A stretch of DNA of 64,000 nt from Cryobacterium sp. PAMC25264 (GCF_019443325.1 NZ_CP080383.1:3472001-3536000), one strand, 5' to 3'. Shown: positions 28,629 to 38,227, numbered from the stretch's first letter. Made by a program: numbers and translations. Notes: generated from the letters alone by a model not told the origin.

Positions 28629-28639
28629 GTGAGGGCTCC

Positions 28640-28903
28640 TTACCGGCCTGAGCCGGCGTAGGGCAGCAAGGCCATTTCGCGGGCGTTCTTGACGGCACGC
28701 GCGATCAGGCGCTGCTCCTGGACGGAGACGCCGGTGATGCGGCGGGCGCGGATCTTTCCACGCTCTGAGATGAACTTCCGAAGAGTGGGGACATCTTTGT
28801 AATCGATGACACCAACCCGGATCGACTTCGCGGGGGCGGCGTTCTTGCCACCCTTAGCACCGCGGAGCGGCTTGCGGCGGTCGCCGCTCGACTTTCCAGC
28901 CAT
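28640..28903 (-). CDS. rpsR: 30S ribosomal protein S18
   Basis: 87 residues. Contains [26 protein letters not shown], the conserved S18 core, and no cysteine pairs, so it is the non-zinc form. It partners with S6 on the platform of the small subunit, and sits between ssb and rplI in the standard order. Confidence 0.96.
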   Translation of the reverse strand: MAGKSSGDRRKPLRGAKGGKNAAPAKSIRVGVIDYKDVPTLRKFISERGKIRARRITGVSVQEQRLIARAVKNAREMALLPYAGSGR

Positions 28904-28955
28904 GATTTCCTTACTTTCTTAAACGTGTGTGCAGCCGTCAACCGTGAGGTTCGGC

Positions 28956-29465
28956 TTAGAAGGGGGTCTCGTCGCTGAAGTTGCCCGGGGTGTTCCAGAC
29001 ATCTCCGCCGCCGGTGTTGGCGGCGGGGGCGCTGGGTGCCCAGGGCTCGTCGTTGCCCTGCTGCTGCGCGACAGGCGCGCCGCCGCGAGGAGCGGACGAG
29101 GACTGCGCACGCGTGAGAGAGGCGGTGGCGTAGCGCAGCGAAGGACCGATTTCGTCGATCTCGAGCTCCATGCTCGTGCGCTTTTCACCTTCCTTGGTCT
29201 CATACGAACGCTGCTTGAGACGCCCGGAAGCGATGACACGGGAACCCTTGGTCAGTGAACCGGCCACGTGTTCGGCGAATTCACGCCAAACGCTCGCGCG
29301 CAGGAACAGTGCCTCGCCATCTTTCCACTCGTTGGCCGCGCGATCGAAATTGCGCGGAGTGGAGGCAATGGTGAAGTTGGCTACCGCCAGCCCGTTCTGC
29401 GTGTAACGCAGTTCCGGATCGCTGGTGAGGTTGCCCACCACGGTGATTACGGTCTCGCCGGCCAT
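28956..29465 (-). CDS. ssb: Single-stranded DNA-binding protein
   Basis: 169 residues. OB fold from [33 protein letters not shown] through [28 protein letters not shown]; a Gly/Ala/Gln-rich linker and the acidic tip NFSDETPF that binds partner proteins. Only 3 bases separate it from rpsF, so it is expressed with ribosomal proteins S6, S18 and L9. Confidence 0.96.
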   Translation of the reverse strand: MAGETVITVVGNLTSDPELRYTQNGLAVANFTIASTPRNFDRAANEWKDGEALFLRASVWREFAEHVAGSLTKGSRVIASGRLKQRSYETKEGEKRTSMELEIDEIGPSLRYATASLTRAQSSSAPRGGAPVAQQQGNDEPWAPSAPAANTGGGDVWNTPGNFSDETPF

Positions 29466-29468
29466 GGG

Positions 29469-29975
29469 CTACTTGTCGCTTGCCTTGTCGGCGTCTGCCT
29501 CGGCAGGAGCGTCCACGGCGACCGGAGCTGCCGGGGCAGCTGCGGGCTTCGCGGAAGCGGCGACCTTGGCAGCGGGAGCTGCGGCAGGAGCGTCGGCCTT
29601 GACCGGAGCAGCAGCAGCCTTCGGGTTGGCAGCCTTGCGGGCGGCCTTCTCGGCGGCAAGCTTGCTTGCGACGGCAACCTGGGCGATGCCCTCTTCGGCG
29701 CGGAGAACCTTGGTGCGCATGACGGCTTCCGACAGCTTCAGCTGGCGGTCGAGCTCGGCAGTTGCTGAAGCGTTCGCGGTGAAGTCGACGACGGCGTAGA
29801 TGCCCTCGGCCTTCTTGTTGATCTCGTATGCGAGACGGCGGCGACCCCAAACGTCAACCTTGTCAATGGTTCCACCATCGTTGCGAACAACGTTGAGGAA
29901 CTTGTCAAGGCTGGGAGCTACGGTGCGCTCATCGATCTCGGGATCGAGGATAACCATCAACTCGTACTGATGCAT
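29469..29975 (-). CDS. rpsF: 30S ribosomal protein S6 with alanine-rich extension
   Basis: 168 residues; the S6 domain takes the first 100 ([25 protein letters not shown]..., [23 protein letters not shown]). The last 65 residues are an Ala/Lys/Pro low-complexity tail rich in [23 protein letters not shown] sequence, longer than in most bacteria. Good ribosome site GAAGGAGG. First gene of its operon. Confidence 0.96.
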   Translation of the reverse strand: MHQYELMVILDPEIDERTVAPSLDKFLNVVRNDGGTIDKVDVWGRRRLAYEINKKAEGIYAVVDFTANASATAELDRQLKLSEAVMRTKVLRAEEGIAQVAVASKLAAEKAARKAANPKAAAAPVKADAPAAAPAAKVAASAKPAAAPAAPVAVDAPAEADADKASDK

Positions 29976-30186
29976 GACTAACCCACCTCCTTCGGACTAA
30001 AACGGCTGCAGTATTTCTGCAACAGGAGGGTTGTGCATGTGTTGAAGGTGGAGGCCGGGACTCCGGCACACAGACAACCTGCCAAGACTACCCGAACGGC
30101 GAGCCAAGCGCCACCGTTCGGGTTCGGTGCCCTCCACACCGCGATTCCGGCCCATCGCCGGGTGCCCGGCGGCCCGCGGCCGAGCA

Positions 30187-31041
30187 TCAGGGCTCCGGCC
30201 TGAGCCCCGCGCCCTCCAGGACCTCGCGCAACCGGCCCGGGTGCAGGGCATCCGCCCAGCGCCACCGGGCCAGGATGCGCCCGGATGCCTGCAGTCGCGC
30301 CTCGCGCGACCGGTCGCCGGGCCGGTTCACCTCACAGTCGAATTCGCCGAGCAGCGTGCGACGTTTCACGTGGAACCTGGCGTCCCAGCGGAAGTCGATC
30401 TGCTCCTCTCCTTCTGGGTGAGGGCAGGCCGCGCGCAACTCGGGCAGCGGGACCCGGGCGAGGTACATGCTCGCCCGGCTGAGCGATTGCCCCCTCGAAC
30501 CGGACCGCGGGTCGGCGAACCGGGCCGCCAGCCGGGCGCGCGCGGCACCGCGCTCCGCGCCCAGGCCCAGCACGCGCTCGAGTAGGCGGTCGCGGGAGAC
30601 GGCGGGGGCCAGCGTGCCCGGCGGCAGCACGAACCGGGGCTGCAACCCCGCGTCGAGGCTGATCACCGCCGAGCGGAACGGCTGGCTGCGGGCCAGGTCC
30701 ACCATCGTGCGGAGCCGTGTTGTGGCGAGCAGGCCGCCGATCTCGGTGATGTCCGCGTCGGCAAGGTACTCCCGGTGCCAGGTGATGCCCGGCGCGTCGG
30801 CCAAGTCGCGCCGGCCGCCCTGCAGGTGCACGGTCCGCGGCCAGGGTCCGAGGATCGGCAACCCCCAGACCCGCGCCGCGGACAGGTGGGTCAGCACCGG
30901 GCGGGAGCGTCGGCCCAGCGCGGTGGCGTAGATCCGCATCAGGTAGCGCGCATCCCGGTCTGCCCGCAGCCAGACATCGGTAGAGAGGTCCGGGTGGCTG
31001 CCCGGTTCGAGTTCGGTGAGGAGCGCTTGGGTGGTTTCCAT
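30187..31041 (-). CDS. AbiEi-antitoxin-like / DUF559-type protein
   Basis: 284 residues. The middle (LTHLSAARVWGLPI...TVHLQGGRR...GITWHREYL, then TTRLRTMVDLAR) has the layout of AbiEi-like actinobacterial proteins: a winged-helix-associated region followed by a C-terminal nuclease-like domain (QIDFRWDARFHVKRRTLLGEFD...ASGRILARWRW) resembling DUF559/Vsr-fold enzymes. The ATG at 31041 is chosen over a frame running to 31302. No AbiEii toxin partner lies next to it, so a toxin-antitoxin role is doubtful. A near-parS word occurs in the coding sequence at 30363-30376. Confidence 0.65.
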   Translation of the reverse strand: METTQALLTELEPGSHPDLSTDVWLRADRDARYLMRIYATALGRRSRPVLTHLSAARVWGLPILGPWPRTVHLQGGRRDLADAPGITWHREYLADADITEIGGLLATTRLRTMVDLARSQPFRSAVISLDAGLQPRFVLPPGTLAPAVSRDRLLERVLGLGAERGAARARLAARFADPRSGSRGQSLSRASMYLARVPLPELRAACPHPEGEEQIDFRWDARFHVKRRTLLGEFDCEVNRPGDRSREARLQASGRILARWRWADALHPGRLREVLEGAGLRPEP

Positions 31042-31147
31042 GCCCCGACAGTGACCGACTGCGGCGCCGATGCCGCCCGCGCGGGCACGGGTGTGCAGAT
31101 CGGCACCACGGGACGGGGCTGTGGAGGAGGGGCTCAGTCTGGGAGGG

Positions 31148-32578
31148 TCAGGCCTCGCGCGCGGCCCACCAGGCCAGGAGCCGTCGGGTGGCTTCCTCGG
31201 TGCCGAGCGGGCCGTCGTCCAGGCGCTGCTCCAGTAGGTAACGGTAGGCCTCGCCGACCTCGCGTCCGGGCGTGAGAGCGAGCACCGCCATGATCTCCTC
31301 ACCGTCGAGGTCGGGGCGCACCGCTTCCATCTCTTCCTGCGCGGCGAGCTCGCTGATGCGCTGCTCGAGGTCGTCGTAGGCGAAGCCCAGCCGGTCGGCC
31401 TTGCGGCGGTTACGGGTGGTCACGTCGGCGCGCGTGAGGATGTGCAGCCGTTCCAGCTGGTCCCCGGCGTCGCGCACGTACCGGCGCACCGCCGAGTCGG
31501 TCCAGGCGCCCTCGGTGTAGCCGAAGAACCGCAGATGCAGTTCGACCAGCCGGGAGACGGCCGAGATCGTGTCGTTGTCGAAGCGCAGCGCGCGCAGTCG
31601 CTTCTTAGCCAGCTTCGAACCGACCACATCGTGGTGGTAGAAGCTCACCACGCCGCCGGGCTCGAGGCGGCGGGTCGCCGGCTTGCCGATGTCGTGCAGC
31701 AGCGCAGCCAGCCGTACCACGAGGTCTGGCTCGGCAAGGTTCTTGCGCGATCTCTCGTATCCGATGGCCTGGTCGAGCACCGTGAGGGTGTGCTGATAGA
31801 CATCCTTGTGATGGTGATGCTCATCCACCTCGAGGCGCAGGTCGGGGATCTCGGGCAACACGATCGCGGCCAGGCCCGACTCCACGAGCAGCTCGATGCC
31901 GGCCCGCGGATTGTGCGCCCGCAGCAGTTTGCCGAGCTCGTCGCCGACCCGTTCCGCCGAGATGATGTCGATGCTCGACGCCATGGCCGCCATGGCGACG
32001 GCCGTCTCCAGCTCCAGGGTGAAGCCGAGCTGCGCGGTGAACCGCGCGGCCCGCATCATCCGCAGCGGGTCGTCACCGAAGGAGATCTCGGGCGAAGTGG
32101 GCGTGCGCAGCACTGCGTTGAGGAGGTCATCGATCCCGTTGGACGGGTCGACGAGAACCACCTGCGGCAGCCGCAACGCCAGGGCGTTGACCGTGAAGTC
32201 GCGGCGCAACAGGTCGTCTTCGAGGCTGGAGCCGAACACCACGTCGGGGCGACGGGTCTGACCGTCGTAGCTGTCGGCGCGGTAAGTGGTGATCTCCACC
32301 TTCTCGCCGGCGATCTGGGCGCCGATGGTGCCGAAGGCCCGGCCGATGTCCCAGTGCGCCTCGGCGATCGGCTTCACGATCGCGAGGATCTGGTCCGGGG
32401 TGGCGTCAGTGGTGAAGTCGAGGTCGTTGGTGACCCTGTCCAGGAACGCGTCGCGCACGGGGCCGCCGACCAGGGCCAGCTCGAAGCCGGCGTCGGCGAA
32501 CGCATCCGCCAGTCGGGAAATGGTGGGGGAGGCAGCCAGGTCGCCCAGTCTTGCGAGGGCTGCCGCGACGCTCTGCAT
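31148..32578 (-). CDS. cca: CCA tRNA nucleotidyltransferase
   Basis: 476 residues from ATG 32578. The nucleotidyltransferase motif LVGGPVRDAFL with DLDFTTDATPDQ (catalytic Asp pair) and the RRDFTVNALAL segment are followed by RMMRAARFTAQLGF and a C-terminal HD domain (RLAALLHDIGKPATRR). Adds or repairs the 3'-CCA of tRNAs, relevant here because neither tRNA gene in the window encodes CCA. The long upstream extension to 33103 is a shadow of the opposite-strand gene. Confidence 0.95.
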   Translation of the reverse strand: MQSVAAALARLGDLAASPTISRLADAFADAGFELALVGGPVRDAFLDRVTNDLDFTTDATPDQILAIVKPIAEAHWDIGRAFGTIGAQIAGEKVEITTYRADSYDGQTRRPDVVFGSSLEDDLLRRDFTVNALALRLPQVVLVDPSNGIDDLLNAVLRTPTSPEISFGDDPLRMMRAARFTAQLGFTLELETAVAMAAMASSIDIISAERVGDELGKLLRAHNPRAGIELLVESGLAAIVLPEIPDLRLEVDEHHHHKDVYQHTLTVLDQAIGYERSRKNLAEPDLVVRLAALLHDIGKPATRRLEPGGVVSFYHHDVVGSKLAKKRLRALRFDNDTISAVSRLVELHLRFFGYTEGAWTDSAVRRYVRDAGDQLERLHILTRADVTTRNRRKADRLGFAYDDLEQRISELAAQEEMEAVRPDLDGEEIMAVLALTPGREVGEAYRYLLEQRLDDGPLGTEEATRRLLAWWAAREA

Positions 32579-32655
32579 GCCCCCATGGTACTGGCTCGCC
32601 CCGCGCCGCCGCGTGCCGCCCAGCCCACGCGGAGGGTTCTGCGCTGCGTACGCCG

Positions 32656-32668
32656 TAGAATCCCGTAC
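32656..32668 (+). promoter_or_regulatory. -10 element for a probably leaderless transcript
   Basis: TAGAAT (32656-32661) stands 7 bases before the ATG at 32669 with no ribosome site between, so transcription would begin at or next to the start codon. No convincing -35 is visible. Confidence 0.5.
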
Positions 32669-35017
32669 ATGGTGGCCGATCGGAATAACGCGCGTCGGCC
32701 CGCGCTCCCCAGAACACGGCGCCGTCTTCTCGCCCTGCTGCTCTCTGCCCCCCTGGTGTTGTTTCCCGCCCTGGCAGCGGGCCAGTCCGCTGTGGCCGCG
32801 CCGGCTCTGGTCGCCACGGCGGCAACGAATACGGTTCCCCTGGCGACGGAAGACGACTCCGTCACCCTGTCTCTCTCGCCGAGCGCCTCGTCGATCCTGC
32901 ACATCAACGAGGATCTGCGCCTGACCGTCAGCGTCACCAACGATTCGGCCTCCCCGCTGTCCTCCGCAACGGTCGAGGTCTACCTGGCCGAGCGCGCCCT
33001 CACCACACGCACCGCCCTGAACGACTGGCTCGAGCCCGACGACGACCGCGACTCCGGCGAGCTGATGCTGAGCGTGCCGCTGACCGCGCCGGTGCAACCG
33101 CACAGCACAGTCAATCTCGACGTCACCGTGCCCAACGCATCGCTCGGGCTGTTCGAGTGGAGCCCGTGGGGACCACGCGGCATCGCCGCGACGCTGAGCA
33201 CTGACGACACCGTGCGGGCGGCCGGCCAGTCCACCTTCGTCTGGTACCCGGACACGTCGACGACCCAGGTCCCCACGGTCACCCCGGTCAACCTCGCCGT
33301 GGCGATGCCCATCACCACACCGGCCGGAAGCACCGGCATCATCGGTTCGGACGACCTTGCCGCGTACACCGCATCCTCGGGGATCCTCACCCGGCAGCTC
33401 GACGGCGTCCTCAACAAGCCCGTCGCCATAGCCATCGACCCCATGATCATCGCGTCCATCCGCCTGCTGGGCAGCGCCGCGCCGCCCACCGCGGTCGACT
33501 GGCTGTCCCGCCTCGACCAGGCCGAGAACGATATATTCCCGCTCGGGTATGCGGATGCCGACCCGTCACTGGCCGTGCAAGCCGGCGCGTCGGGCGTGCC
33601 GGCGCCGATCTCGCTGGACTTCGCCCTCGACCCGAACCTGTTCGCCGCGACCGATCAGGTGACTCCGCCGGCTGGGCAGTCCGAGACCACGGATCCCGCC
33701 ACCCCCGTGCCGACGGCCACCCCCGAGTCGCCGACGAGCACAGTACCCACCCTGGAGCAGCTGCTCGCCTGGGACTACACCTCCACGACGATCGCCTGGC
33801 CCGCCGACAACGTCGTCGCGCAGGGCGACCTGGCCGCCTTCGCCGCCGCGGGGCTGTCCACCACGATCCTCGCCGCCGGCAACGTCACGCAGTCCGACGA
33901 GGACGCCACGGCAAGCACCACCGCCGCTCTGGGCTCGGACGAGCTCGGCCTGGTCGCCGACGCCGGTATCTCGGCGGCGCTGCGCACCGCAGCGACCGCC
34001 ACGACCGACGACGCCTGGCGCGCCGCGATGGCCGAGGTCTCCTCACAGATCGCCGTGGTCGCCGCCGCCAACCCCACCGCAGCGCGCACCCTCCTCGCCA
34101 CCATGGACCGGGGCTGGCCGCCTACCGCCGCACGCCTCGCGCAGACCATCCAGGCCCTGAACGAGCTGCCCTGGTACACGCCCACCACCCTGACCACGGC
34201 CACCGCCACCCCCGTCTCGACAGGCGTCAGCTTCGCCGCGCAGGCCGAACCCACCGGAACCCTGGACCTGGCCGCCCGCCTCATCGACCGGGAGACCGAA
34301 ATCAACGACTTCTCCACGGCCCTCGCCGACCCCGTCGCCGTCACGGCACCGAACCGGCTCGCTCTGCTCGCCCTCCTGGCGCCCGCCTGGCAGTCCGACA
34401 CCACCGCGTGGCGCACCGCCGTTGGAGACAATCTGGCGGCCTCCCACGAGGTGCTGCGGTCGATCACGGTCACGACCACCGGGCCCATCAACGTCGTCGG
34501 CAGCAAGGTCGACATCCCCATCACCCTCAACAACGCCCTCGGCCAGGCCGTCACTGTGCGCGTGCAGGTGGTGCCGTCGAACGGCCGCCTGGTGGTGGGC
34601 AACGACGTCGAGGCCGTCCTCGACGCCAGCTCCGCCAAGACCGTCTCCATCCCGGTCACGGCCGCGGTCGGGAACGGTGCGGTGTCCCTGCGGGTCTCGC
34701 TCTTCACCCCGTCCGGCGCCGCGATAGACCAGCCGTCGCTGATCTCCGTGAACGTCCGCGCCGACTGGGAAGGCATCGGATCGCGGATCTTCGCCGCACT
34801 CGTGGTGCTGTTCTTCGGCTTCGGCGTCTGGCGCAACATCGTGCACCGTCGCCGCGACCGGGCCCTCACTGCCCGCACCGAGGCCGACCCGGATGCCGAG
34901 TCCGGCGCCGACGCCGCGCCCCTCGCCTCCGCTGAGCCGGCCACCGACTCGGCGCCCGCCGTCGACCCTGAGCCGACCACCGAGCCCGACGACCTGCCGA
35001 CGGCTCCCCGTGGCTAA
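32669..35017 (+). CDS. Secreted/membrane-anchored DUF6049-type protein
   Basis: 782 residues. A signal peptide (RRRLLALLLSAPLVLFPALAAGQSAVAA, about 14-41), a large extracellular part starting with a beta-rich segment, a Thr/Pro/Ser linker near residues 335-365, and one membrane helix near the C-terminus (IFAALVVLFFGFGVWRNIV) followed by an acidic cytosolic tail. This architecture directly upstream of murJ is the hallmark of the actinobacterial DUF6049 family, suspected to act in cell-envelope synthesis. The stop overlaps the murJ start by 8 bases. Confidence 0.85.
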   Translation: MVADRNNARRPALPRTRRRLLALLLSAPLVLFPALAAGQSAVAAPALVATAATNTVPLATEDDSVTLSLSPSASSILHINEDLRLTVSVTNDSASPLSSATVEVYLAERALTTRTALNDWLEPDDDRDSGELMLSVPLTAPVQPHSTVNLDVTVPNASLGLFEWSPWGPRGIAATLSTDDTVRAAGQSTFVWYPDTSTTQVPTVTPVNLAVAMPITTPAGSTGIIGSDDLAAYTASSGILTRQLDGVLNKPVAIAIDPMIIASIRLLGSAAPPTAVDWLSRLDQAENDIFPLGYADADPSLAVQAGASGVPAPISLDFALDPNLFAATDQVTPPAGQSETTDPATPVPTATPESPTSTVPTLEQLLAWDYTSTTIAWPADNVVAQGDLAAFAAAGLSTTILAAGNVTQSDEDATASTTAALGSDELGLVADAGISAALRTAATATTDDAWRAAMAEVSSQIAVVAAANPTAARTLLATMDRGWPPTAARLAQTIQALNELPWYTPTTLTTATATPVSTGVSFAAQAEPTGTLDLAARLIDRETEINDFSTALADPVAVTAPNRLALLALLAPAWQSDTTAWRTAVGDNLAASHEVLRSITVTTTGPINVVGSKVDIPITLNNALGQAVTVRVQVVPSNGRLVVGNDVEAVLDASSAKTVSIPVTAAVGNGAVSLRVSLFTPSGAAIDQPSLISVNVRADWEGIGSRIFAALVVLFFGFGVWRNIVHRRRDRALTARTEADPDAESGADAAPLASAEPATDSAPAVDPEPTTEPDDLPTAPRG

Positions 35018-36629
35018 TACGGGCGGCATTGGCCGCGCCAGCGCGATCCTGGCCTCCGGCACCATGGTCTCCCGGCTCCTCGGGTTCCTCAAGGTGATCG
35101 TGTTCGCCCGCGTGATCGGGCAGTTCGGCCAGAGCGCCGACGCCTTCGCCCTGGCCAACCAGCTGCCCAACACGGTCTACACGATCGTGGCCGGTGGCGT
35201 GCTCACCGCGGTGCTCGTTCCGCAGATCGTGCGCGCCAGCCTGCACGACGACGGCGGCACGGCCTATATCAACAAGCTCGTCACCCTCGCCCTGGGCATC
35301 CTGGCCATCACGACCCTGGTCGCCAGTCTGCTGGCGCCCGTCATCACCCGCTTCATCGGGCCGGGCTACTCCCCAGAACAGCTGTCCCTGGCCATCGCTT
35401 TCGCCTACTGGTGCCTGCCACAGATCTTCTTCTACGGCCTGTACACGGTGCTGGGCGAGGTGCTCAACGCCCGCAAGTCCTTCGGCCCGTTCACCTGGGT
35501 CCCGGTTCTCAACAACATCATCGCAATCGCCGGATTGCTCGTCTTCATGGCCCTGTTCGGCGCCGACCCGCTGGGCCAGCGACTGGCCACCGACTTCAGC
35601 CCCGGCATGATCGCCCTGCTGGCCGGCAGCGCCACGCTGGGCGTCGTGTTGCAGGCCGTGGTGCTCTACTACTTCTGGCACCGCATCGGCTTGCGTTACC
35701 GGCCCGACTTCACGTTCCGTGGCGTCGGCCTCGGCGCGGCCGGCAAGATGGCCAGTTGGACCTTCGGCATGCTGTTGCTCACCACCGCAGCCGGAATCGT
35801 CGAGACCCAGGTCGTGTCCGGCGCCTCCGGTGAGGACGCCTCGACGGCCGTGCTCAGCACCGCCTGGCTGATCTTCATGCTGCCGCACTCGATCATCACG
35901 GTCTCGGTCGCCACCGCATACTTCACCCGGATGAGCGAGCACGCCTCCCGCGGCGACACCGCCCGGCTCCGAACGGATGCGTCCTCCGCCATCCGCGGCA
36001 CCACCCTGCTGATCGTGCTCGCCAGCGCCGTCATCATGGTGTGCGCGTACCCGTTCGCGGCCGTGTTCGTGCACCAGAGCTTCAGCCAGACCCAGGCCAT
36101 CGGCAACGTCATCATCGCCTACCTGCTTGGCCTGGTGGCCTTCTGCGTGCTCTTCGTCGTGCAGCGCACCTTCTACGCCCTCGGCGACACCCGCACGCCG
36201 TTCTTCTTCACGCTCTTCCAGGTCGTCCTCGTCGTGGTCGGCGTGCTCGGCTGCCTTCTGCTCCCCCGGGAATGGACCGCGTTCGGGATCGCCCTCGTCG
36301 TGACGGTGTCCGGTACGCTGCAGGCCCTCCTGGCCGCCTGGCTGCTGCGTAAACGCCTCGGCGGTATCGACGGTCGCCGGATTCTCCGCAGCCTGGTGAC
36401 GTACCTCGTCGCGGCCGTCGTGCCCGTGGCCGCGGGGCTTGCCCTCCTCGTGACGCTCGGCGGCACCCGCGCCGACGGTTTCGCCGTGTCGGGCATCGCC
36501 CCGGCGATCATCAGCATGGTCATCATCGGAATGGTCATGTCCGGTCTCTACTTCGGGCTGCTGCTGCTCATGCGCAGCAGCGAGCTGCATGGTTTCGTGG
36601 CCCCGTTGAAGGCCCGTTTCCGCCGCTGA
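35010..36629 (+). CDS. murJ: Lipid II flippase MurJ
   Basis: 539 residues from GTG 35010, overlapping the previous gene by 8 bases. Around fourteen membrane helices; the MviN/MurJ signature RASAILASGTMVSRLLGFLKVIVFARVIG opens the protein, with charged residues inside the early helices as needed for the lipid II cavity. Moves the peptidoglycan precursor across the membrane. In many actinobacteria MurJ has a long pseudokinase extension; this one ends after the membrane domain. Confidence 0.94.
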   Translation: MANTGGIGRASAILASGTMVSRLLGFLKVIVFARVIGQFGQSADAFALANQLPNTVYTIVAGGVLTAVLVPQIVRASLHDDGGTAYINKLVTLALGILAITTLVASLLAPVITRFIGPGYSPEQLSLAIAFAYWCLPQIFFYGLYTVLGEVLNARKSFGPFTWVPVLNNIIAIAGLLVFMALFGADPLGQRLATDFSPGMIALLAGSATLGVVLQAVVLYYFWHRIGLRYRPDFTFRGVGLGAAGKMASWTFGMLLLTTAAGIVETQVVSGASGEDASTAVLSTAWLIFMLPHSIITVSVATAYFTRMSEHASRGDTARLRTDASSAIRGTTLLIVLASAVIMVCAYPFAAVFVHQSFSQTQAIGNVIIAYLLGLVAFCVLFVVQRTFYALGDTRTPFFFTLFQVVLVVVGVLGCLLLPREWTAFGIALVVTVSGTLQALLAAWLLRKRLGGIDGRRILRSLVTYLVAAVVPVAAGLALLVTLGGTRADGFAVSGIAPAIISMVIIGMVMSGLYFGLLLLMRSSELHGFVAPLKARFRR

Positions 36630-36687
36630 TGCGGTGACCGGTTTACTGAGCGCCTGCTGTGCGCTGGGGCTCCAGGCCGGACGGCGC

Positions 36688-36714
36688 GGAATAGCATCCG
36701 ATTAGGATGTGTTG
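36688..36714 (+). promoter_or_regulatory. SigR-type oxidative-stress promoter in front of trxB
   Basis: GGAAT (36688-36692), an 18-base spacer, then GTTG (36711-36714) match the consensus GGAAT-N18-GTT of promoters read by the SigR/SigH family. It lies 57 bases before the trxB start. In Streptomyces and mycobacteria trxB-trxA are classic targets of these thiol-stress sigma factors. Confidence 0.75.
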
Positions 36715-36771
36715 TACCCGAAAGTGAGGCGCCGAAGGGCGTCTCTCCCACTGATTTCAAGGAGTCTACGC

Positions 36772-37746
36772 GTGCGTCAGATCATCATCATCGGTTCGGG
36801 CCCTGCCGGGTTCACGGCCGCCATTTACGCTGCGCGGGCGAACATGAAGCCGCTCCTGATCGCTAGCTCAGTCGAGGCCGGCGGTGAACTGATGAACACC
36901 ACCGACGTGGAGAACTTCCCCGGCTTCGCCGACGGCATCCAGGGTCCCGAGCTGATGGCCAAGATGCAGGAGCAGGCCGAGAAGTTCGGCACCGAGGTCA
37001 TCTACGACGACGTCACCAAGCTGGAATTCGGCGACACCGTGAAGTCGGTGACCCTGGGCAACGGCGAGACGCACGAGGCCCTCTCGGTGATCTTCGCCAC
37101 CGGCTCCGCCTACCGCAAGTTGGGCATCCACGATGAAGAGCGTCTGAGCGGCCGGGGTGTCTCCTGGTGCGCCACCTGCGACGGGTTCTTCTTCAAGGAG
37201 AAGGTCATCGCCGTCGTCGGCGGCGGCGACTCCGCCATGGAGGAGGCCACCTTCCTCACCCGCTTCGCCAGCAAGGTCTACATCATCCACCGCAAGGACA
37301 CCCTGCGGGCGTCCAAGATCATGCAGGAGCGCGCCAAGTCGCACCCGAAGATCGAGTTCGTCTGGAACACCGAGGTCGTCGGCATCGATGGTGAAGACGC
37401 CGTGGAGGGCCTGCGCCTGCGCGACACCGTCACGGGCGCCGAAAGCAACCTCCCGATCGGCGGCCTGTTCGTGGCGATCGGCAACGACCCGCGTACCCAC
37501 CTCGTGCACAACCTGCTCGACCTCACCAGCGACGGCACCATCGCGGTCGCCGGACGGTCCTCCAAGACCAGCCAGGCGGGCGTGTTCGCCGCGGGAGACG
37601 TCATTGACCCCACGTACCGCCAGGCCGTCACCGCGGCCGCCAGCGGCACCGTGGCGGCTCTGGACGCCGAACACTACCTGGCTACCCTTCCCGAGGATCT
37701 GCTGGCTCAGGCCGGCGACCCCGAATTTGCAAGCGTCACCAACTAA
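36772..37746 (+). CDS. trxB: Thioredoxin-disulfide reductase
   Basis: 324 residues from GTG 36772, 7 bases after AAGGAG. FAD-binding IIIIGSGPAGFTAAIYAARA, redox-active CATC (in SWCATCDGFFF), NADPH-binding VVGGGDSAMEEA and C-terminal FAAGDVIDPTYRQ are all present. Reduces thioredoxin with NADPH. Ten bases separate it from trxA. Confidence 0.97.
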   Translation: MRQIIIIGSGPAGFTAAIYAARANMKPLLIASSVEAGGELMNTTDVENFPGFADGIQGPELMAKMQEQAEKFGTEVIYDDVTKLEFGDTVKSVTLGNGETHEALSVIFATGSAYRKLGIHDEERLSGRGVSWCATCDGFFFKEKVIAVVGGGDSAMEEATFLTRFASKVYIIHRKDTLRASKIMQERAKSHPKIEFVWNTEVVGIDGEDAVEGLRLRDTVTGAESNLPIGGLFVAIGNDPRTHLVHNLLDLTSDGTIAVAGRSSKTSQAGVFAAGDVIDPTYRQAVTAAASGTVAALDAEHYLATLPEDLLAQAGDPEFASVTN

Positions 37747-37756
37747 GGAGCACCAC

Positions 37757-38080
37757 ATGTCAGCACGCGCCGTTACCGACGCCACCTTCGAGTCGGAAGT
37801 CATCAACAACGAGAAGACCGTCCTGGTGGACTTCTGGGCCGAGTGGTGTGGCCCGTGTCGCGCCGTCAGCCCGATCCTCGACCAGATCGCCGCTGAGAAC
37901 TCCGACAAGATCGACATCGTCAAGCTGAACGTCGACGACCACCCAGCCCTCGCCGCGAAGTACATGATCACCTCCATCCCCGCGATGAAGGTCTTCCAGA
38001 AGGGCGAGGTCGTCAAGACCGTCATCGGCGCCAAGCCGAAGCCCGCCCTCGAAGCCGACCTGGCCGCCTACCTCAAGTAG
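37757..38080 (+). CDS. trxA: Thioredoxin
   Basis: 107 residues with the active site WCGPC (WAEWCGPCRAVSPIL) and cis-proline region ITSIPAMKVF. Disulfide reductase partner of TrxB. Good ribosome site (AAGGAG). A strong intrinsic terminator follows, so trxB-trxA form a closed two-gene unit. Confidence 0.97.
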   Translation: MSARAVTDATFESEVINNEKTVLVDFWAEWCGPCRAVSPILDQIAAENSDKIDIVKLNVDDHPALAAKYMITSIPAMKVFQKGEVVKTVIGAKPKPALEADLAAYLK

Positions 38081-38108
38081 CCGCCGGACGGTTCCTCGCG
38101 AACCCCAC

Positions 38109-38141
38109 CACCCGCCCGGCACACGCCGGGCGGGTGTTTTT
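38109..38141 (+). terminator. Intrinsic terminator of trxB-trxA
   Basis: A 12-bp perfect stem CACCCGCCCGGC/GCCGGGCGGGTG, loop ACAC, followed by five T. One of only two classical U-tract terminators seen in the window. Confidence 0.93.
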
Positions 38142-38172
38142 GCGTATTCACGCGGGCATCCGTCGGCTTATG

Positions 38173-38201
38173 CGGACACCGCGCGTGGCACCCCATACGA
38201 T
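38173..38201 (+). promoter_or_regulatory. Possible promoter for the aminotransferase gene
   Basis: CGGACA (38173-38178), 17 bases, TACGAT (38196-38201). The gene starts 26 bases downstream, and the upstream unit is closed by a terminator. Confidence 0.4.
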
Positions 38202-38227
38202 TAAGGCCTCACCAGAACGGACATGAC

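Noticed and set aside
30187..32578. AbiE-type toxin-antitoxin pair formed by the AbiEi-like gene and the adjacent nucleotidyltransferase
   Set aside because: The neighbour is a full CCA-adding enzyme with an HD domain, not an AbiEii toxin, and the genes are 106 bases apart with separate signals.
31442..32668. Long upstream extension of the DUF6049 frame across the CCA-adding enzyme
   Set aside because: It is antisense to a well-recognised enzyme; the signal peptide and -10 element place the true start at 32669.
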